The notes: generated from the letters alone by a model not told the origin. 64,000 bases of DNA from Aestuariibaculum lutulentum (GCF_032926325.1 NZ_CP136709.1:471501-535500); one strand, 5' to 3'. Counted from the stretch's first letter, positions 52,963 through 61,325 are shown. Program-made: numbers and translations.

Positions 52963-52987
52963 AACCTGAAACAAGTTCAGGTTGACA
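52963..52987 (+). repeat. Palindromic unit 1 (between trpC and trpF)
   Basis: Arms AACCTGAA and TTCAGGTT with loop ACAAG, then GACA. It ends 5 bases before the trpF ATG, where a ribosome-binding site would be. This is the type unit: 8-base arm, 4-5 base loop, 8-base arm, GACA. Confidence 0.85.
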
Positions 52988-52992
52988 AAAAG

Positions 52993-53679
52993 ATGAAGTT
53001 AAAAGTTTGTGGTATGAAATATCAGGATAATATTCAGGCGGTAGCAGATTTGCAACCAGATTACCTTGGTTTTATCTTCTACGAGAAATCAGCAAGATGT
53101 TTCAACACCTCCATGCCTGACATTTCTAAAAACATCAAAAAGACCGGTGTTTTTGTTAATGAAACTTTAGAGTTTGTACTTGAACAAATTCAAAAATACG
53201 ACTTACAGGCAGTACAATTACATGGTGAAGAATCTACGGAATATTGCAAAACCTTAAGACGTCGTCATTCCGAATTTATTTCGGAATCTCATCAAGAGAA
53301 CCCGAAACACCTTCAGGTTGACAAATCATTAGAAATCATTAAAGTCTTTTCCATAAAAGATGAATTCAATTTCGATGTTTTAAAACCTTACGAAACAGTT
53401 TGCGATTACTTCTTATTTGACACCAAAGGAAAACTTCCGGGAGGCAATGGCTATACCTTCGATTGGAATGTATTAAACGATTATCCATCAACCAAACCCT
53501 TCTTTTTAAGTGGAGGCATTGGTCTTGAAGAAGCTGAAAAACTAAATAAATTTCAACTAAGCCCTGCATCAAAATACTGTTATGCTATTGATGTAAACAG
53601 TAAATTTGAAATAGAACCCGGATTAAAAGATATTGAACAACTAAAACAATTTAAAACAAATCTGTCATTCCGTACTTGA
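52993..53679 (+). CDS. trpF: Phosphoribosylanthranilate isomerase carrying an in-frame repeat insertion
   Basis: 228 residues. KVCGMKYQDNIQAVADLQPDYLGFIFYEKSARC and VQLHGEESTEYCK are the family N-terminal half; DYFLFDTKGKLPGGNGYTFDW and FFLSGGIGLEEAEKL the C-terminal half. Between them, residues about 91-111 (RRHSEFISESHQENPKHLQV) are encoded by a 60-bp palindromic element at 53264-53323, exactly 20 codons. Without it the length is 208, normal for TrpF. The stop TGA lies in the loop of another palindrome. The frame is intact, so the enzyme is probably active. Confidence 0.95.
   Translation: MKLKVCGMKYQDNIQAVADLQPDYLGFIFYEKSARCFNTSMPDISKNIKKTGVFVNETLEFVLEQIQKYDLQAVQLHGEESTEYCKTLRRRHSEFISESHQENPKHLQVDKSLEIIKVFSIKDEFNFDVLKPYETVCDYFLFDTKGKLPGGNGYTFDWNVLNDYPSTKPFFLSGGIGLEEAEKLNKFQLSPASKYCYAIDVNSKFEIEPGLKDIEQLKQFKTNLSFRT
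53264..53323 (+). repeat. 60-bp double palindromic element inserted in-frame in trpF
   Basis: Two palindromic units in inverted orientation. The first has arms ATTCCGAA/TTCGGAAT with loop TTTAT, preceded by GTC and followed by CTC. A five-base centre ATCAA follows. The second, preceded by GAG, has arms AACCCGAA/TTCAGGTT (one mismatch) with loop ACACC and ends in GACA. The whole is itself an inverted repeat with GTC and GACA as outer ends. Confidence 0.85.
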
Positions 53680-53689
53680 TACGCAATCT
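53663..53689 (+). repeat. Palindromic unit 3 spanning the trpF stop codon
   Basis: TGTC, arms ATTCCGTA and TACGCAAT (one mismatch), loop CTTGA, then CT. It is the reverse orientation of the type unit. The trpF stop TGA (53677-53679) is the end of the loop, and the last residues SFRT are encoded by the repeat. Confidence 0.75.
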
Positions 53690-53717
53690 ATTATAAACTA
53701 ATAACTAAAATAAAAAG

Positions 53718-53742
53718 ATCCTGAAATAAATTCAGGATGACA
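53718..53742 (+). repeat. Palindromic unit 4 (between trpF and trpB)
   Basis: Arms ATCCTGAA and TTCAGGAT, loop ATAAA, then GACA. It ends 8 bases before the trpB ATG, again at the ribosome-binding position. Its loop matches the reverse-read loop of the first half of the trpF element. Confidence 0.85.
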
Positions 53743-53750
53743 ATAAAAAA

Positions 53751-54932
53751 ATGAACTATAACGTCAACGAAAAAGGGTACTACGGCGAATTTGGAGGTGC
53801 ATTTATTCCAGAAATGCTTTACCCGAATGTAGAAGAATTACGCCAGAATTATTTAAAAGTGATGGCTGAGCCTTCGTTTCAGGAGGAATTCAACCAATTG
53901 TTAAAAGACTATGTGGGGCGTCCTTCGCCTTTATATTTCGCCAAGCGTCTTTCAGAAAAATACAACACTAAAATATACTTAAAACGTGAAGATCTGAATC
54001 ATACAGGTGCACACAAAATCAACAATACCATCGGGCAAATCCTAATGGCAAAACGCTTAGGTAAAACTCGTATTATTGCTGAAACCGGTGCCGGACAGCA
54101 TGGCGTGGCTACTGCTACGGTTTGTGCTTTAATGGGACTGGAATGTATTGTGTATATGGGGGAAATTGACATTGCCAGACAAGCACCAAACGTAGCAAGA
54201 ATGAAAATGCTGGGTGCCAGTGTGGTTCCTGCAAAATCAGGTAGTCGTACACTTAAAGACGCCACTAACGAAGCTATTCGCGACTGGATTAACAACCCGG
54301 TGAACACCCATTATATTATTGGTTCAGCCATTGGGCCACACCCTTATCCGGATATGGTTACCCGTTTTCAAGCAGTAATTTCAGAAGAAATTAAATGGCA
54401 GTTAAAAGAACATGAAGGTCGCGAAAAACCAGACTACGTGGTTGCTTGTATTGGTGGCGGTAGTAATGCTGCCGGAACTTATTATCACTTTCTACATGAA
54501 GAAGACGTTAACATTATCGCTGTTGAAGCTGCTGGTCACGGAGTCGATTCAGGCGAAAGTGCTGCGACTTCGGTGTTAGGTAAAGAAGGTGTGATTCACG
54601 GTTGTAAAACCTTATTGATGCAAACCAAAGACGGACAAATTACTGAGCCTTATTCAATATCTGCTGGTCTAGATTACCCTGGTGTTGGACCAATGCACGC
54701 ACATCTTTGTAAAACCGGACGTGCGGAATTTATGGCCATCACCGATGATGATGCCATGAATGCAGGATTAGAACTTTGTAAATTAGAAGGTATTATCCCT
54801 GCTATAGAAAGCTCTCATGCCTTAGCCATCTTCGAACAAAAAAGCTTTAAACCAGACGACGTTGTGGTGGTAAGCTTATCAGGACGTGGTGACAAAGATT
54901 TACAGAACTACATCGATTATTTTGAGATTTAG
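53751..54932 (+). CDS. trpB: Tryptophan synthase beta subunit
   Basis: 393 residues. GYYGEFGGAFIPEMLYPNVEEL opens the protein, LKREDLNHTGAHKINNTIGQ holds the PLP lysine, GAGQHGVATATVCALMGLECIVYMGEID follows, and CIGGGSNAAGTYYHF is the PLP-phosphate loop. It joins indole and serine to tryptophan with TrpA. A broken GIY-YIG gene, not trpA, follows. Confidence 0.98.
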   Translation: MNYNVNEKGYYGEFGGAFIPEMLYPNVEELRQNYLKVMAEPSFQEEFNQLLKDYVGRPSPLYFAKRLSEKYNTKIYLKREDLNHTGAHKINNTIGQILMAKRLGKTRIIAETGAGQHGVATATVCALMGLECIVYMGEIDIARQAPNVARMKMLGASVVPAKSGSRTLKDATNEAIRDWINNPVNTHYIIGSAIGPHPYPDMVTRFQAVISEEIKWQLKEHEGREKPDYVVACIGGGSNAAGTYYHFLHEEDVNIIAVEAAGHGVDSGESAATSVLGKEGVIHGCKTLLMQTKDGQITEPYSISAGLDYPGVGPMHAHLCKTGRAEFMAITDDDAMNAGLELCKLEGIIPAIESSHALAIFEQKSFKPDDVVVVSLSGRGDKDLQNYIDYFEI

Positions 54933-54939
54933 TTTTTTT

Positions 54940-54961
54940 ATTTCCGCGTAGGCGGAAATCT
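54940..54961 (+). repeat. Palindromic unit 5, left of the GIY-YIG gene
   Basis: Arms ATTTCCGC and GCGGAAAT with loop GTAG, followed by CT. It is oriented as the left end of a paired element and lies 12 bases before the GIY-YIG start codon. Confidence 0.7.
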
Positions 54962-54972
54962 ATTTAATATTT

Positions 54973-55257
54973 ATGGATGTTTATTACGTGTACATATTAA
55001 CAAATAAAAATCATACTGTTCTTTATGTGGGCCGTACAAAACAATTAAATATTACTCTAAAACAACATAGAAACAATAGTCAAAAAACATTCACAGGAAG
55101 ATAAAATGTTCACAAACTGGTTTATTTTGAAACAACTAAATATGTTAATAATGCCATTAAACGTGAAAAACAAATAAAGAAATGGAATCGCCAATGGAAG
55201 ATAAATCTAATTAATGGATTAAATCCCGATTGGAAAGACCTTTCAGAGTATGTTTAA
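54973..55257 (+). pseudogene. GIY-YIG endonuclease gene broken by an in-frame stop
   Basis: 95 codons in one frame. MDVYYVYILTNKNHTVLYVGRT is the GIY-YIG strand pair, and after an in-frame TAA at 55102-55104 (codon 44) the frame continues with NVHKLVYFETTKYVNNAIKREKQIKKWNRQWKINLINGLNPDWKDL, the family's second half. FTGR-stop-NVHKLVYFE where relatives have a Tyr suggests a TAT or TAC to TAA change. The usual catalytic Arg region (nnLxxRxxxH) reads KQLNITLKQH, also changed. It lies inside the trp operon. Confidence 0.9.
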
Positions 55258-55259
55258 AG

Positions 55260-55284
55260 GATTCCCTCCTTCAAGGGAATGATA
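55260..55284 (+). repeat. Palindromic unit 6, right of the GIY-YIG gene
   Basis: Arms ATTCCCTC and AAGGGAAT (inner mismatch) with loop CTTC, followed by GATA. It lies 2 bases after the GIY-YIG stop, in the orientation opposite to unit 5, and 14 bases before the trpA ATG. Confidence 0.7.
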
Positions 55285-55298
55285 AAACAAATTAATTT

Positions 55299-56063
55299 AT
55301 GAACAGATTACAGCAAAAACTACAGGAAGATAAAAAGTTAATATCTATATATTTTACAGCCGGTTATCCAAATTTAAATGATACCGTAAGTATTATTCAA
55401 GACCTAGAAAAAAGCGGTGTCGATTTAATTGAAATCGGTTTACCATTTAGCGACCCGTTAGCCGATGGACCTACCATTCAGGCCAGCTCTACACAGGCGC
55501 TTAAAAATGGCATGACTACCGAAATATTATTTAATCAGTTGAAAGATATTCGTAAAACGGTGAATATTCCATTAATAATTATGGGCTATTTCAATCCCAT
55601 GTTACAATATGGTGTAGAAGCCTTTTGTAAACAATGTCAAGCCATAGGTATCGACGGATTAATTATTCCGGATTTACCAGTGGATGTGTACCATGATGAG
55701 TACAAAGCTATTTTCGACACATACGGATTGGTTAATGTATTCCTAATTACACCACAAACCAGCGAAGAACGTATTCGTTATATCGATTCAATTTCTAACG
55801 GATTTATCTACATGGTAAGTAGCGCCAGCGTTACCGGAAGTCAGTCAGGCTTTGGAGATGAGCAAACGGCTTACTTTAAACGTATAGCTGATATGAAATT
55901 GAAGAACCCACAAATTGTCGGCTTCGGAATTAACAACAACGAAACCTTCAATCAGGCTACCACTTACGCAAAAGGCGCCATCATTGGAAGCGCATTTATA
56001 AAACATGTGTCTTCAGAAAAATTAGACACTATTCCAGATTTCGTAAGCGGCATTCTTCAATAA
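55299..56063 (+). CDS. trpA: Tryptophan synthase alpha subunit
   Basis: 254 residues, a TIM barrel. ISIYFTAGYPNLNDT, then LIEIGLPFSDPLADGPTIQASSTQAL with catalytic Glu and Asp, then GLIIPDLPVDVY, FLITPQTSEERI and YMVSSASVTGSQ. It makes indole and glyceraldehyde-3-phosphate from indole-3-glycerol phosphate. It is the last trp gene and ends in a terminator. Confidence 0.98.
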   Translation: MNRLQQKLQEDKKLISIYFTAGYPNLNDTVSIIQDLEKSGVDLIEIGLPFSDPLADGPTIQASSTQALKNGMTTEILFNQLKDIRKTVNIPLIIMGYFNPMLQYGVEAFCKQCQAIGIDGLIIPDLPVDVYHDEYKAIFDTYGLVNVFLITPQTSEERIRYIDSISNGFIYMVSSASVTGSQSGFGDEQTAYFKRIADMKLKNPQIVGFGINNNETFNQATTYAKGAIIGSAFIKHVSSEKLDTIPDFVSGILQ

Positions 56064-56089
56064 AATGTCACCAAAATACACATAACAAG

Positions 56090-56123
56090 AACCGATAAGA
56101 CATAAAATCTTATCGGTTTTTAT
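56090..56123 (+). terminator. Terminator of the trp operon
   Basis: Perfect 11-base arms AACCGATAAGA and TCTTATCGGTT with loop CATAAAA, followed by a T run. Confidence 0.9.
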
Positions 56124-56220
56124 TTAATAGGACAAATACTCCTATTTATTTTAATTAGTTGGCATGTTTATTGTGTTAGTCAACTTAAATTCAAACACAT
56201 AAACCATAAATTCCCTTCTC

Positions 56221-56952
56221 ATGAAAAAGCATCTAAGTGCCCTTGTTTTTGCTATCGCCATCGTTATCGCATCCGTTATTTTTGGAAACGCCGTAATCAA
56301 TCGAAATAAAAAAGCCGGAACCATTTCGGTCACTGGACTTGGTAAAACAGATTTCACTTCAGATCTTATTGTATGGGAAGCCCGTTTTTCACAGGTTAAT
56401 GCCGATTTAAAACAAGCCTACGCCGACCTCAAAAAAGACAAGGAAGCTATTGTTTCTTATTTTAAGTCCAAAGGTATTGCCGAAGATGCCATCATTTTTA
56501 GCGCTGTGGAAACCAATAAAAACATGAAACAGAACTACTCTTCAGAAGGCAAATATATGGGACAGGAATTTACAGGTTATACACTAAGCCAGACATTGCA
56601 AATAAACTCTAAAGATGTTGAGAAAGTAGAAAAATTATCCAGAGAAGTTACCGAACTTTTAAACAAAGGCATTCAGTTATATTCGGTAGCACCACGCTAC
56701 TATTACACCAAACTAGAGGACCTAAAAATAGAAATGGTTTCTAAGGCAACAGAGAATGCCCGACTTCGCGCAAAAAGTATTGCGGAAAATTCAGGCGCCA
56801 GACTGGGAGAATTATCTACAGCCCAAATGGGTATCTTCCAGATTACAGGACAAAACTCTACCGAAGATTACTCCTGGGGTGGTGCTTTCAATACAGCATC
56901 AAAAGAGAAGACCGCATCGATTACCATGAAGCTCACCTATCTTATTGACTAA
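56221..56952 (+). CDS. SIMPL-domain (DUF541) exported protein
   Basis: 243 residues. The N-terminal anchor is LSALVFAIAIVIASVIFGNAVI. AGTISVTGLGKTDFTSDLIVWEARFSQ, IVSYFKSKGIAEDAIIFSAVET and ENARLRAKSIAENSGARLGELSTAQMG are SIMPL-domain features. Such proteins are periplasmic; the biochemical role in bacteria is not clear. It is an independent gene after the trp terminator. Confidence 0.9.
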   Translation: MKKHLSALVFAIAIVIASVIFGNAVINRNKKAGTISVTGLGKTDFTSDLIVWEARFSQVNADLKQAYADLKKDKEAIVSYFKSKGIAEDAIIFSAVETNKNMKQNYSSEGKYMGQEFTGYTLSQTLQINSKDVEKVEKLSREVTELLNKGIQLYSVAPRYYYTKLEDLKIEMVSKATENARLRAKSIAENSGARLGELSTAQMGIFQITGQNSTEDYSWGGAFNTASKEKTASITMKLTYLID

Positions 56953-57129
56953 TATTAAATTTTAGCTAAAGTCCTGATTCTTCACTATAATTTCATTAAA
57001 TTTCATCTGTTATTTTTATTTTAAATACGCAGAAGGAATGCCTTTATTATCATTTTCGATTGATTTATAATCAACTAATAAAGACCATTTCATAGCATAC
57101 CTAGTTATTTAATGCATACCTAAAATTTT

Positions 57130-58653
57130 ATGGAAGAGATAGAAAACATTGAATTAGCCTACCTGAGTTTAGACGATTACGACGAATTGAAAGAAGCCAT
57201 GATTGCTTCCTACGCCTCCATGCCCGATGCGTATTGGCGTGAGTTTCAAATTAAGAAACTTATCGACATGTTTCCCGAAGGTCAGGTGGTTATAAAAGTG
57301 AATAACCAGATTGCCGGATGTGCTTTAAGTATTATTGTTGACTACGATAAATTTGACGACAATCACACGTATAAGGATATTACCGGAAACTACACTTTTA
57401 ATACCCATACCCCTAATGGCGATATTATTTATGGTATTGAAATATTTATCAAGCCGGAATTTCGTGGTCTGCGTTTAGGCCGTCGTTTGTATGACTATCG
57501 CAAAGAACTTTGTGAACGTCTTAATTTAAGAGGACTGGCTTTTGGCGGACGTATTCCGAATTATAAAAAATATGCCGACACCTTAAGTCCGAAAGAATAT
57601 ATTGGAAAAGTGCGAAGTAAAGAGATTAACGATCCGGTACTGAACTTTCAAATCTCGAACGACTTTCACCCGACACGAATCATTAAAAATTATCTGGAAG
57701 GCGATGCCGACTCCAAAGACTATGCAGTGCTTCTTGAGTGGGATAACATCTATTATGAAAAGCAAACCAAGCAGGCCGCCATCATTAAAAAGATTGTACG
57801 ACTGGGCTTAATACAATGGCAGATGCGTTTGTATAAAGATCTGGATGAGCTGATGCATCAGGCGGAATTTTTTGTCGATGCCGTTTCCGGGTATCGCAGC
57901 GATTTCGCTTTATTTCCTGAGTTTTTTAATGCTCCGCTAATGGCTGAAAACAACCACATGTCTACACCCGATGCTATTCGGGAACTGGCAAAGCATACGG
58001 CCGAAATTGTGAGTCGCTTTTCAAAACTTGCCATTTCCTATAACATTAACATCATCACCGGAAGTATGCCGGAGATGGTCAATGACAAACTATACAATGT
58101 GGGCTATTTATGTCGACGTGATGGTACAAGTGAGCGTTACGAAAAACTACACGTTACCCCTGATGAAGCTAAGGTTTGGGGTATGGTAGGTGGCAGCAAG
58201 CTGCAAACCTTCGACACCGACTGTGGTAAAATAGGTATATTAATCTGCTACGACTCAGAGTTTCCGGAGTTGAGCCGATTACTGGCCGACGAAGGTATGG
58301 ATATCCTGTTTGTTCCTTTCTTAACCGACACGCAGAACGGATACTCGCGCGTTCGCCATTGTGCTCAGGCACGCGCTATAGAAAACGAGTGCTATGTTGC
58401 CATTGCCGGTAGCGTGGGGAACCTTCCTAACGTTGAAAATATGGATATTCAATACGCACAGTCCATGGTGTTCACACCTTGCGATTTTGCCTTCCCTACC
58501 AATGGCATTAAAGCTGAGGCGACACCTAACACCGAAATGATTCTTATTGCCGATGTGGATATCGATTTGCTGCGAGAACTTAACCAGTTTGGTAGCGTAA
58601 AAAACCTGAAAGACCGCCGTAAAGACATCTTCGAATTACGTAAGCAACCGTAA
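57130..58653 (+). CDS. Fused GNAT acetyltransferase and carbon-nitrogen hydrolase (nitrilase fold)
   Basis: 507 residues. The N-terminal ~200 are GNAT-like (YGIEIFIKPEFRGLRLGRRLYDYRKELCERLNLRGLAFGGR). From about 225 a nitrilase-superfamily amidase follows with Glu264 (LFPEFF), Lys339 (YEKLHV) and Cys373 (LICYDSEFPEL), the Glu-Lys-Cys triad. This fusion occurs in many bacteria. Substrate unknown, probably an amide made or hydrolysed in linked steps. Confidence 0.93.
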   Translation: MEEIENIELAYLSLDDYDELKEAMIASYASMPDAYWREFQIKKLIDMFPEGQVVIKVNNQIAGCALSIIVDYDKFDDNHTYKDITGNYTFNTHTPNGDIIYGIEIFIKPEFRGLRLGRRLYDYRKELCERLNLRGLAFGGRIPNYKKYADTLSPKEYIGKVRSKEINDPVLNFQISNDFHPTRIIKNYLEGDADSKDYAVLLEWDNIYYEKQTKQAAIIKKIVRLGLIQWQMRLYKDLDELMHQAEFFVDAVSGYRSDFALFPEFFNAPLMAENNHMSTPDAIRELAKHTAEIVSRFSKLAISYNINIITGSMPEMVNDKLYNVGYLCRRDGTSERYEKLHVTPDEAKVWGMVGGSKLQTFDTDCGKIGILICYDSEFPELSRLLADEGMDILFVPFLTDTQNGYSRVRHCAQARAIENECYVAIAGSVGNLPNVENMDIQYAQSMVFTPCDFAFPTNGIKAEATPNTEMILIADVDIDLLRELNQFGSVKNLKDRRKDIFELRKQP

Positions 58654-58760
58654 GACTTTCAGTGTATTTTACTACAATAAAAGAAGGTTAATACATAGAG
58701 TTAAAAATAAATTGATTATCTTGTTAATCCAAATCTATGTATTAACCAACTCCTAACATT

Positions 58761-59168
58761 ATGAAATGGTATCTAAAAGTCATTCTGGACAATTACGCCA
58801 ATTTTCATGGCAGAGCCCGTCGTAAAGCCTACTGGATTTTCTTCGCTTTTAATCTACTCTTTACGTACAGTATTGCTTATATAGCAAGTATACTGGTTGA
58901 ACTTACAGACTTCGTCTATTTTATGTGGTTACCTATTATTTACTTAATCGCCGTCACTATCCCAACTATTGCTGTTGGTGTACGCCGAATGCACGATGTA
59001 GGTAAACCCGGCTGGTTTTTACTCATCCCGGTTTATAGCTTTATACTAGCTGTATCGGCTGGAGAAACCGGAACCAACAAATATGGCGAAGACCCTAAAA
59101 AGGAATGCCACGAAACCATAAAAGACTATATTAACGACATTATTGAATTACGTGAGCAACAATCATAA
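58761..59168 (+). CDS. DUF805 membrane protein, copy 1
   Basis: 135 residues. MKWYLKVILDNYANFHGRARRKAYWIFFAFNLLF, three to four helices and the end VGVRRMHDVGKPGWFLLIPVYS are typical of DUF805 (YhaH-like). It is followed after 102 bp by a paralogue with the same layout. Function unknown. Confidence 0.9.
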   Translation: MKWYLKVILDNYANFHGRARRKAYWIFFAFNLLFTYSIAYIASILVELTDFVYFMWLPIIYLIAVTIPTIAVGVRRMHDVGKPGWFLLIPVYSFILAVSAGETGTNKYGEDPKKECHETIKDYINDIIELREQQS

Positions 59169-59270
59169 ATTAAAGTTTTTTAATACAAATGACGACAGAT
59201 AAGTTGTATATTAAATGGTAATTTGAATATATTTACTTTCAAAACGTATTATTAACTAACCCCAAATTTT

Positions 59271-59681
59271 ATGAATTGGTATTTAAAAGTCGTAAAAGAT
59301 AATTACGCAAATTTTGATGGTCGTGCGCGCCGTAAAGAGTATTGGATGTTTACACTGATTAATTCTCTTATTCTGTTTGGTCTCATCGCTATATCGGTTG
59401 CTATTAGTGTAACTTCTGATGCTCTCGGATTTCTGTCGCTTTATTTCATTTACATTTTAGCAATGATTATACCTAGCCTTGCTGTAAGTGTTAGACGTTT
59501 ACACGACATTGGTAAAAGCGGATGGTATTATCTAGTAGCTTTTATTCCTTTTATTGGAACTTTCTGGTTATTATTTTTATTAATTACTGAAGGCGAAAAA
59601 GGTTCTAACGCCTACGGTCCAGACCCTAAAAATATAACTGCAGAAGAAATTGACCAGATTGGTCAGATTCAGGTAGACTAA
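59271..59681 (+). CDS. DUF805 membrane protein, copy 2
   Basis: 136 residues. NWYLKVVKDNYANFDGRARRKEYWMFTLINSLI, then SVRRLHDIGKSGWYYLVAFIPFIGTFWLLFLLITEGEKGSNAYGPDPK, the complete DUF805 pattern. It is a tandem duplicate of the preceding gene. In copy 1 the fourth helix is shorter, leaving only part of this end. Confidence 0.92.
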   Translation: MNWYLKVVKDNYANFDGRARRKEYWMFTLINSLILFGLIAISVAISVTSDALGFLSLYFIYILAMIIPSLAVSVRRLHDIGKSGWYYLVAFIPFIGTFWLLFLLITEGEKGSNAYGPDPKNITAEEIDQIGQIQVD

Positions 59682-59700
59682 ACTTTAACTCAAAGTAAAT

Positions 59701-59737
59701 AAAAACCCCATGCTAAATAGTATGGGGTTTTTATTTT
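59701..59737. terminator. Bidirectional terminator
   Basis: Arms AAAAACCCCAT and ATGGGGTTTTT extended inward by three pairs, T-rich on both strands. It separates the convergent DUF805 and VF530 genes. Confidence 0.85.
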
Positions 59738-59738
59738 T

Positions 59739-59966
59739 TTATCGCTTTTTCTGTTTCAGCATATTCAAATACATCGCTTCAACCTTAGCTCTTGCCCAGG
59801 GCGTACGTCTTAAAAATTTCAAACTGGATTTAACCGTTGGGTTACTTTTAAAACAATTAATGTTTATGGTATGCCCCATATATTCCCATCCATAATGCGC
59901 TACTAAATCATTAATAATTTGCTCCAGCTTAACGCCATGCATCGGATTATTGGGTTGTGCTTCCAT
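59739..59966 (-). CDS. VF530-family (DUF2132) small protein
   Basis: 75 residues. NPMHGVKLEQIINDLVAHYGWEYMGHTININCFKSNP and TVKSSLKFLRRTPWARAKVEAMYL match the family nearly residue for residue (NNPLHGVTLE, INCFKSDPSVKSSLKFLRRTPWAR). VF530 proteins are thought to bind DNA. It lies 6 bp downstream of rhlE, in one transcript. Confidence 0.95.
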   Translation of the reverse strand: MEAQPNNPMHGVKLEQIINDLVAHYGWEYMGHTININCFKSNPTVKSSLKFLRRTPWARAKVEAMYLNMLKQKKR

Positions 59967-59972
59967 GGTTTC

Positions 59973-61247
59973 TTAATTTCTTCTTCTGTTCCGCGTACGT
60001 CTGCCACGAGCCTGACTTTTATCGGTATTACCGGCATTGGCCTTTGCTTCTGTTTTAGGCTGACGGTTGCCACGTTGCCCTTGCTGACGTTTCTCGGGTT
60101 TGGTTGAGGCATTCGGATCTGGTTCAAAACCTTCCATAATTTCAACAGGCAACTTTATCCCTACCAGTTTTTCAATATCACGTAAATAGGTGGTTTCATC
60201 GGCACTTACTAAAGATAAAGCTTCACCGCTGGCTCCTGCTCTACCGGTACGACCAATACGATGCACATAATCTTCAGACACATTAGGCAACTCAAAATTA
60301 ATAACATGAGGTAATAACGGAATATCAAGTCCGCGAGCCGCGATATCGGTTGCTACCAGTACGCGTACGCTTCCGTTTTTAAATCCAGCCAAGGCTTTAG
60401 TTCTTGCACCCTGACTTTTATTTCCGTGAATAGCAGCAGAAGTAATCCCTGCTTTCCCCAGTTTTTCACTTAGCTTATTGGCGCCATGTTTGGTGCGCGT
60501 AAATACCAGTACCTGTTTCCAGTTCCCGTCGGCAATCAGTTTGGTAAGCAGTCCGGTTTTTAAGCCTTTTGCTACACGATATACCTTTTGGTTAATGGCA
60601 TCGACTGTTGTGTTCTCGGGTGTAGCCTCAACCTGCACAGGATGTCTTAAAATTCCATGTGCCAGCTTTTTTATTTCTGGTGAAAAGGTTGCCGAAAACA
60701 TTAAGTTCTGGCGCTTTTCAGGCATGATGCTAATGACGCGTTCTATATCGCGTAAAAACCCCATATCCAACATACGGTCGGCTTCATCAAGCACAAAAAT
60801 TTCCACGCGTTTTAAAGACACTAAGCCCTGACGCTGCAAATCTAACAAACGTCCTGGTGTAGCCACCAATACATCAATACCCTGACGGATGGTTGCGGCC
60901 TGTGGTTTTTGATTCACGCCACCAAAAATAACGGCACTCCGCAAATTCAAATAAGTACTGTATTCTTTAACGTTCTCGTAAACCTGCGCAGCCAACTCAC
61001 GAGTTGGTGTGAGTATTAAGGCACGAATAGGACGAAACTTTTGTTTTGGGTTTTCCGATAAGGTATGTAATAACGGTAACGTAAATCCGGCGGTTTTACC
61101 GGTTCCGGTTTGTGCCGAAGCCAACACATCATGCCCTTCTAATATTGGTGGAATGGCTTTTTGTTGAATCGGGCTTGGGGTTGTGTATCCTTTTTCGCTA
61201 ATCGCTTTTAGCAAGGCATCAGATAAGCCTAAGGTGGTAAATGACAT
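59973..61247 (-). CDS. rhlE: DEAD-box ATP-dependent RNA helicase, RhlE type
   Basis: 424 residues. The Q motif is PSPIQQKAIP, then AQTGTGKT (45-52), PTRELA, DEAD (154-157), SAT (185-187), ARGLDIP and HRIGRTGRAG. The last ~55 residues are basic and low-complexity (RQQGQRGNRQPKTEAKANAGNTDKSQARGRRTRNRRRN), as in RhlE RNA-binding tails. It unwinds RNA, likely in ribosome assembly or decay. Confidence 0.95.
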   Translation of the reverse strand: MSFTTLGLSDALLKAISEKGYTTPSPIQQKAIPPILEGHDVLASAQTGTGKTAGFTLPLLHTLSENPKQKFRPIRALILTPTRELAAQVYENVKEYSTYLNLRSAVIFGGVNQKPQAATIRQGIDVLVATPGRLLDLQRQGLVSLKRVEIFVLDEADRMLDMGFLRDIERVISIMPEKRQNLMFSATFSPEIKKLAHGILRHPVQVEATPENTTVDAINQKVYRVAKGLKTGLLTKLIADGNWKQVLVFTRTKHGANKLSEKLGKAGITSAAIHGNKSQGARTKALAGFKNGSVRVLVATDIAARGLDIPLLPHVINFELPNVSEDYVHRIGRTGRAGASGEALSLVSADETTYLRDIEKLVGIKLPVEIMEGFEPDPNASTKPEKRQQGQRGNRQPKTEAKANAGNTDKSQARGRRTRNRRRN

Positions 61248-61325
61248 AAAAATAATTTAGTAAACCCTTTTCGGGTTGTTGAGATGAACATGCATTCTTG
61301 TAGACCACCTCCTTTTGTTAAGGCA

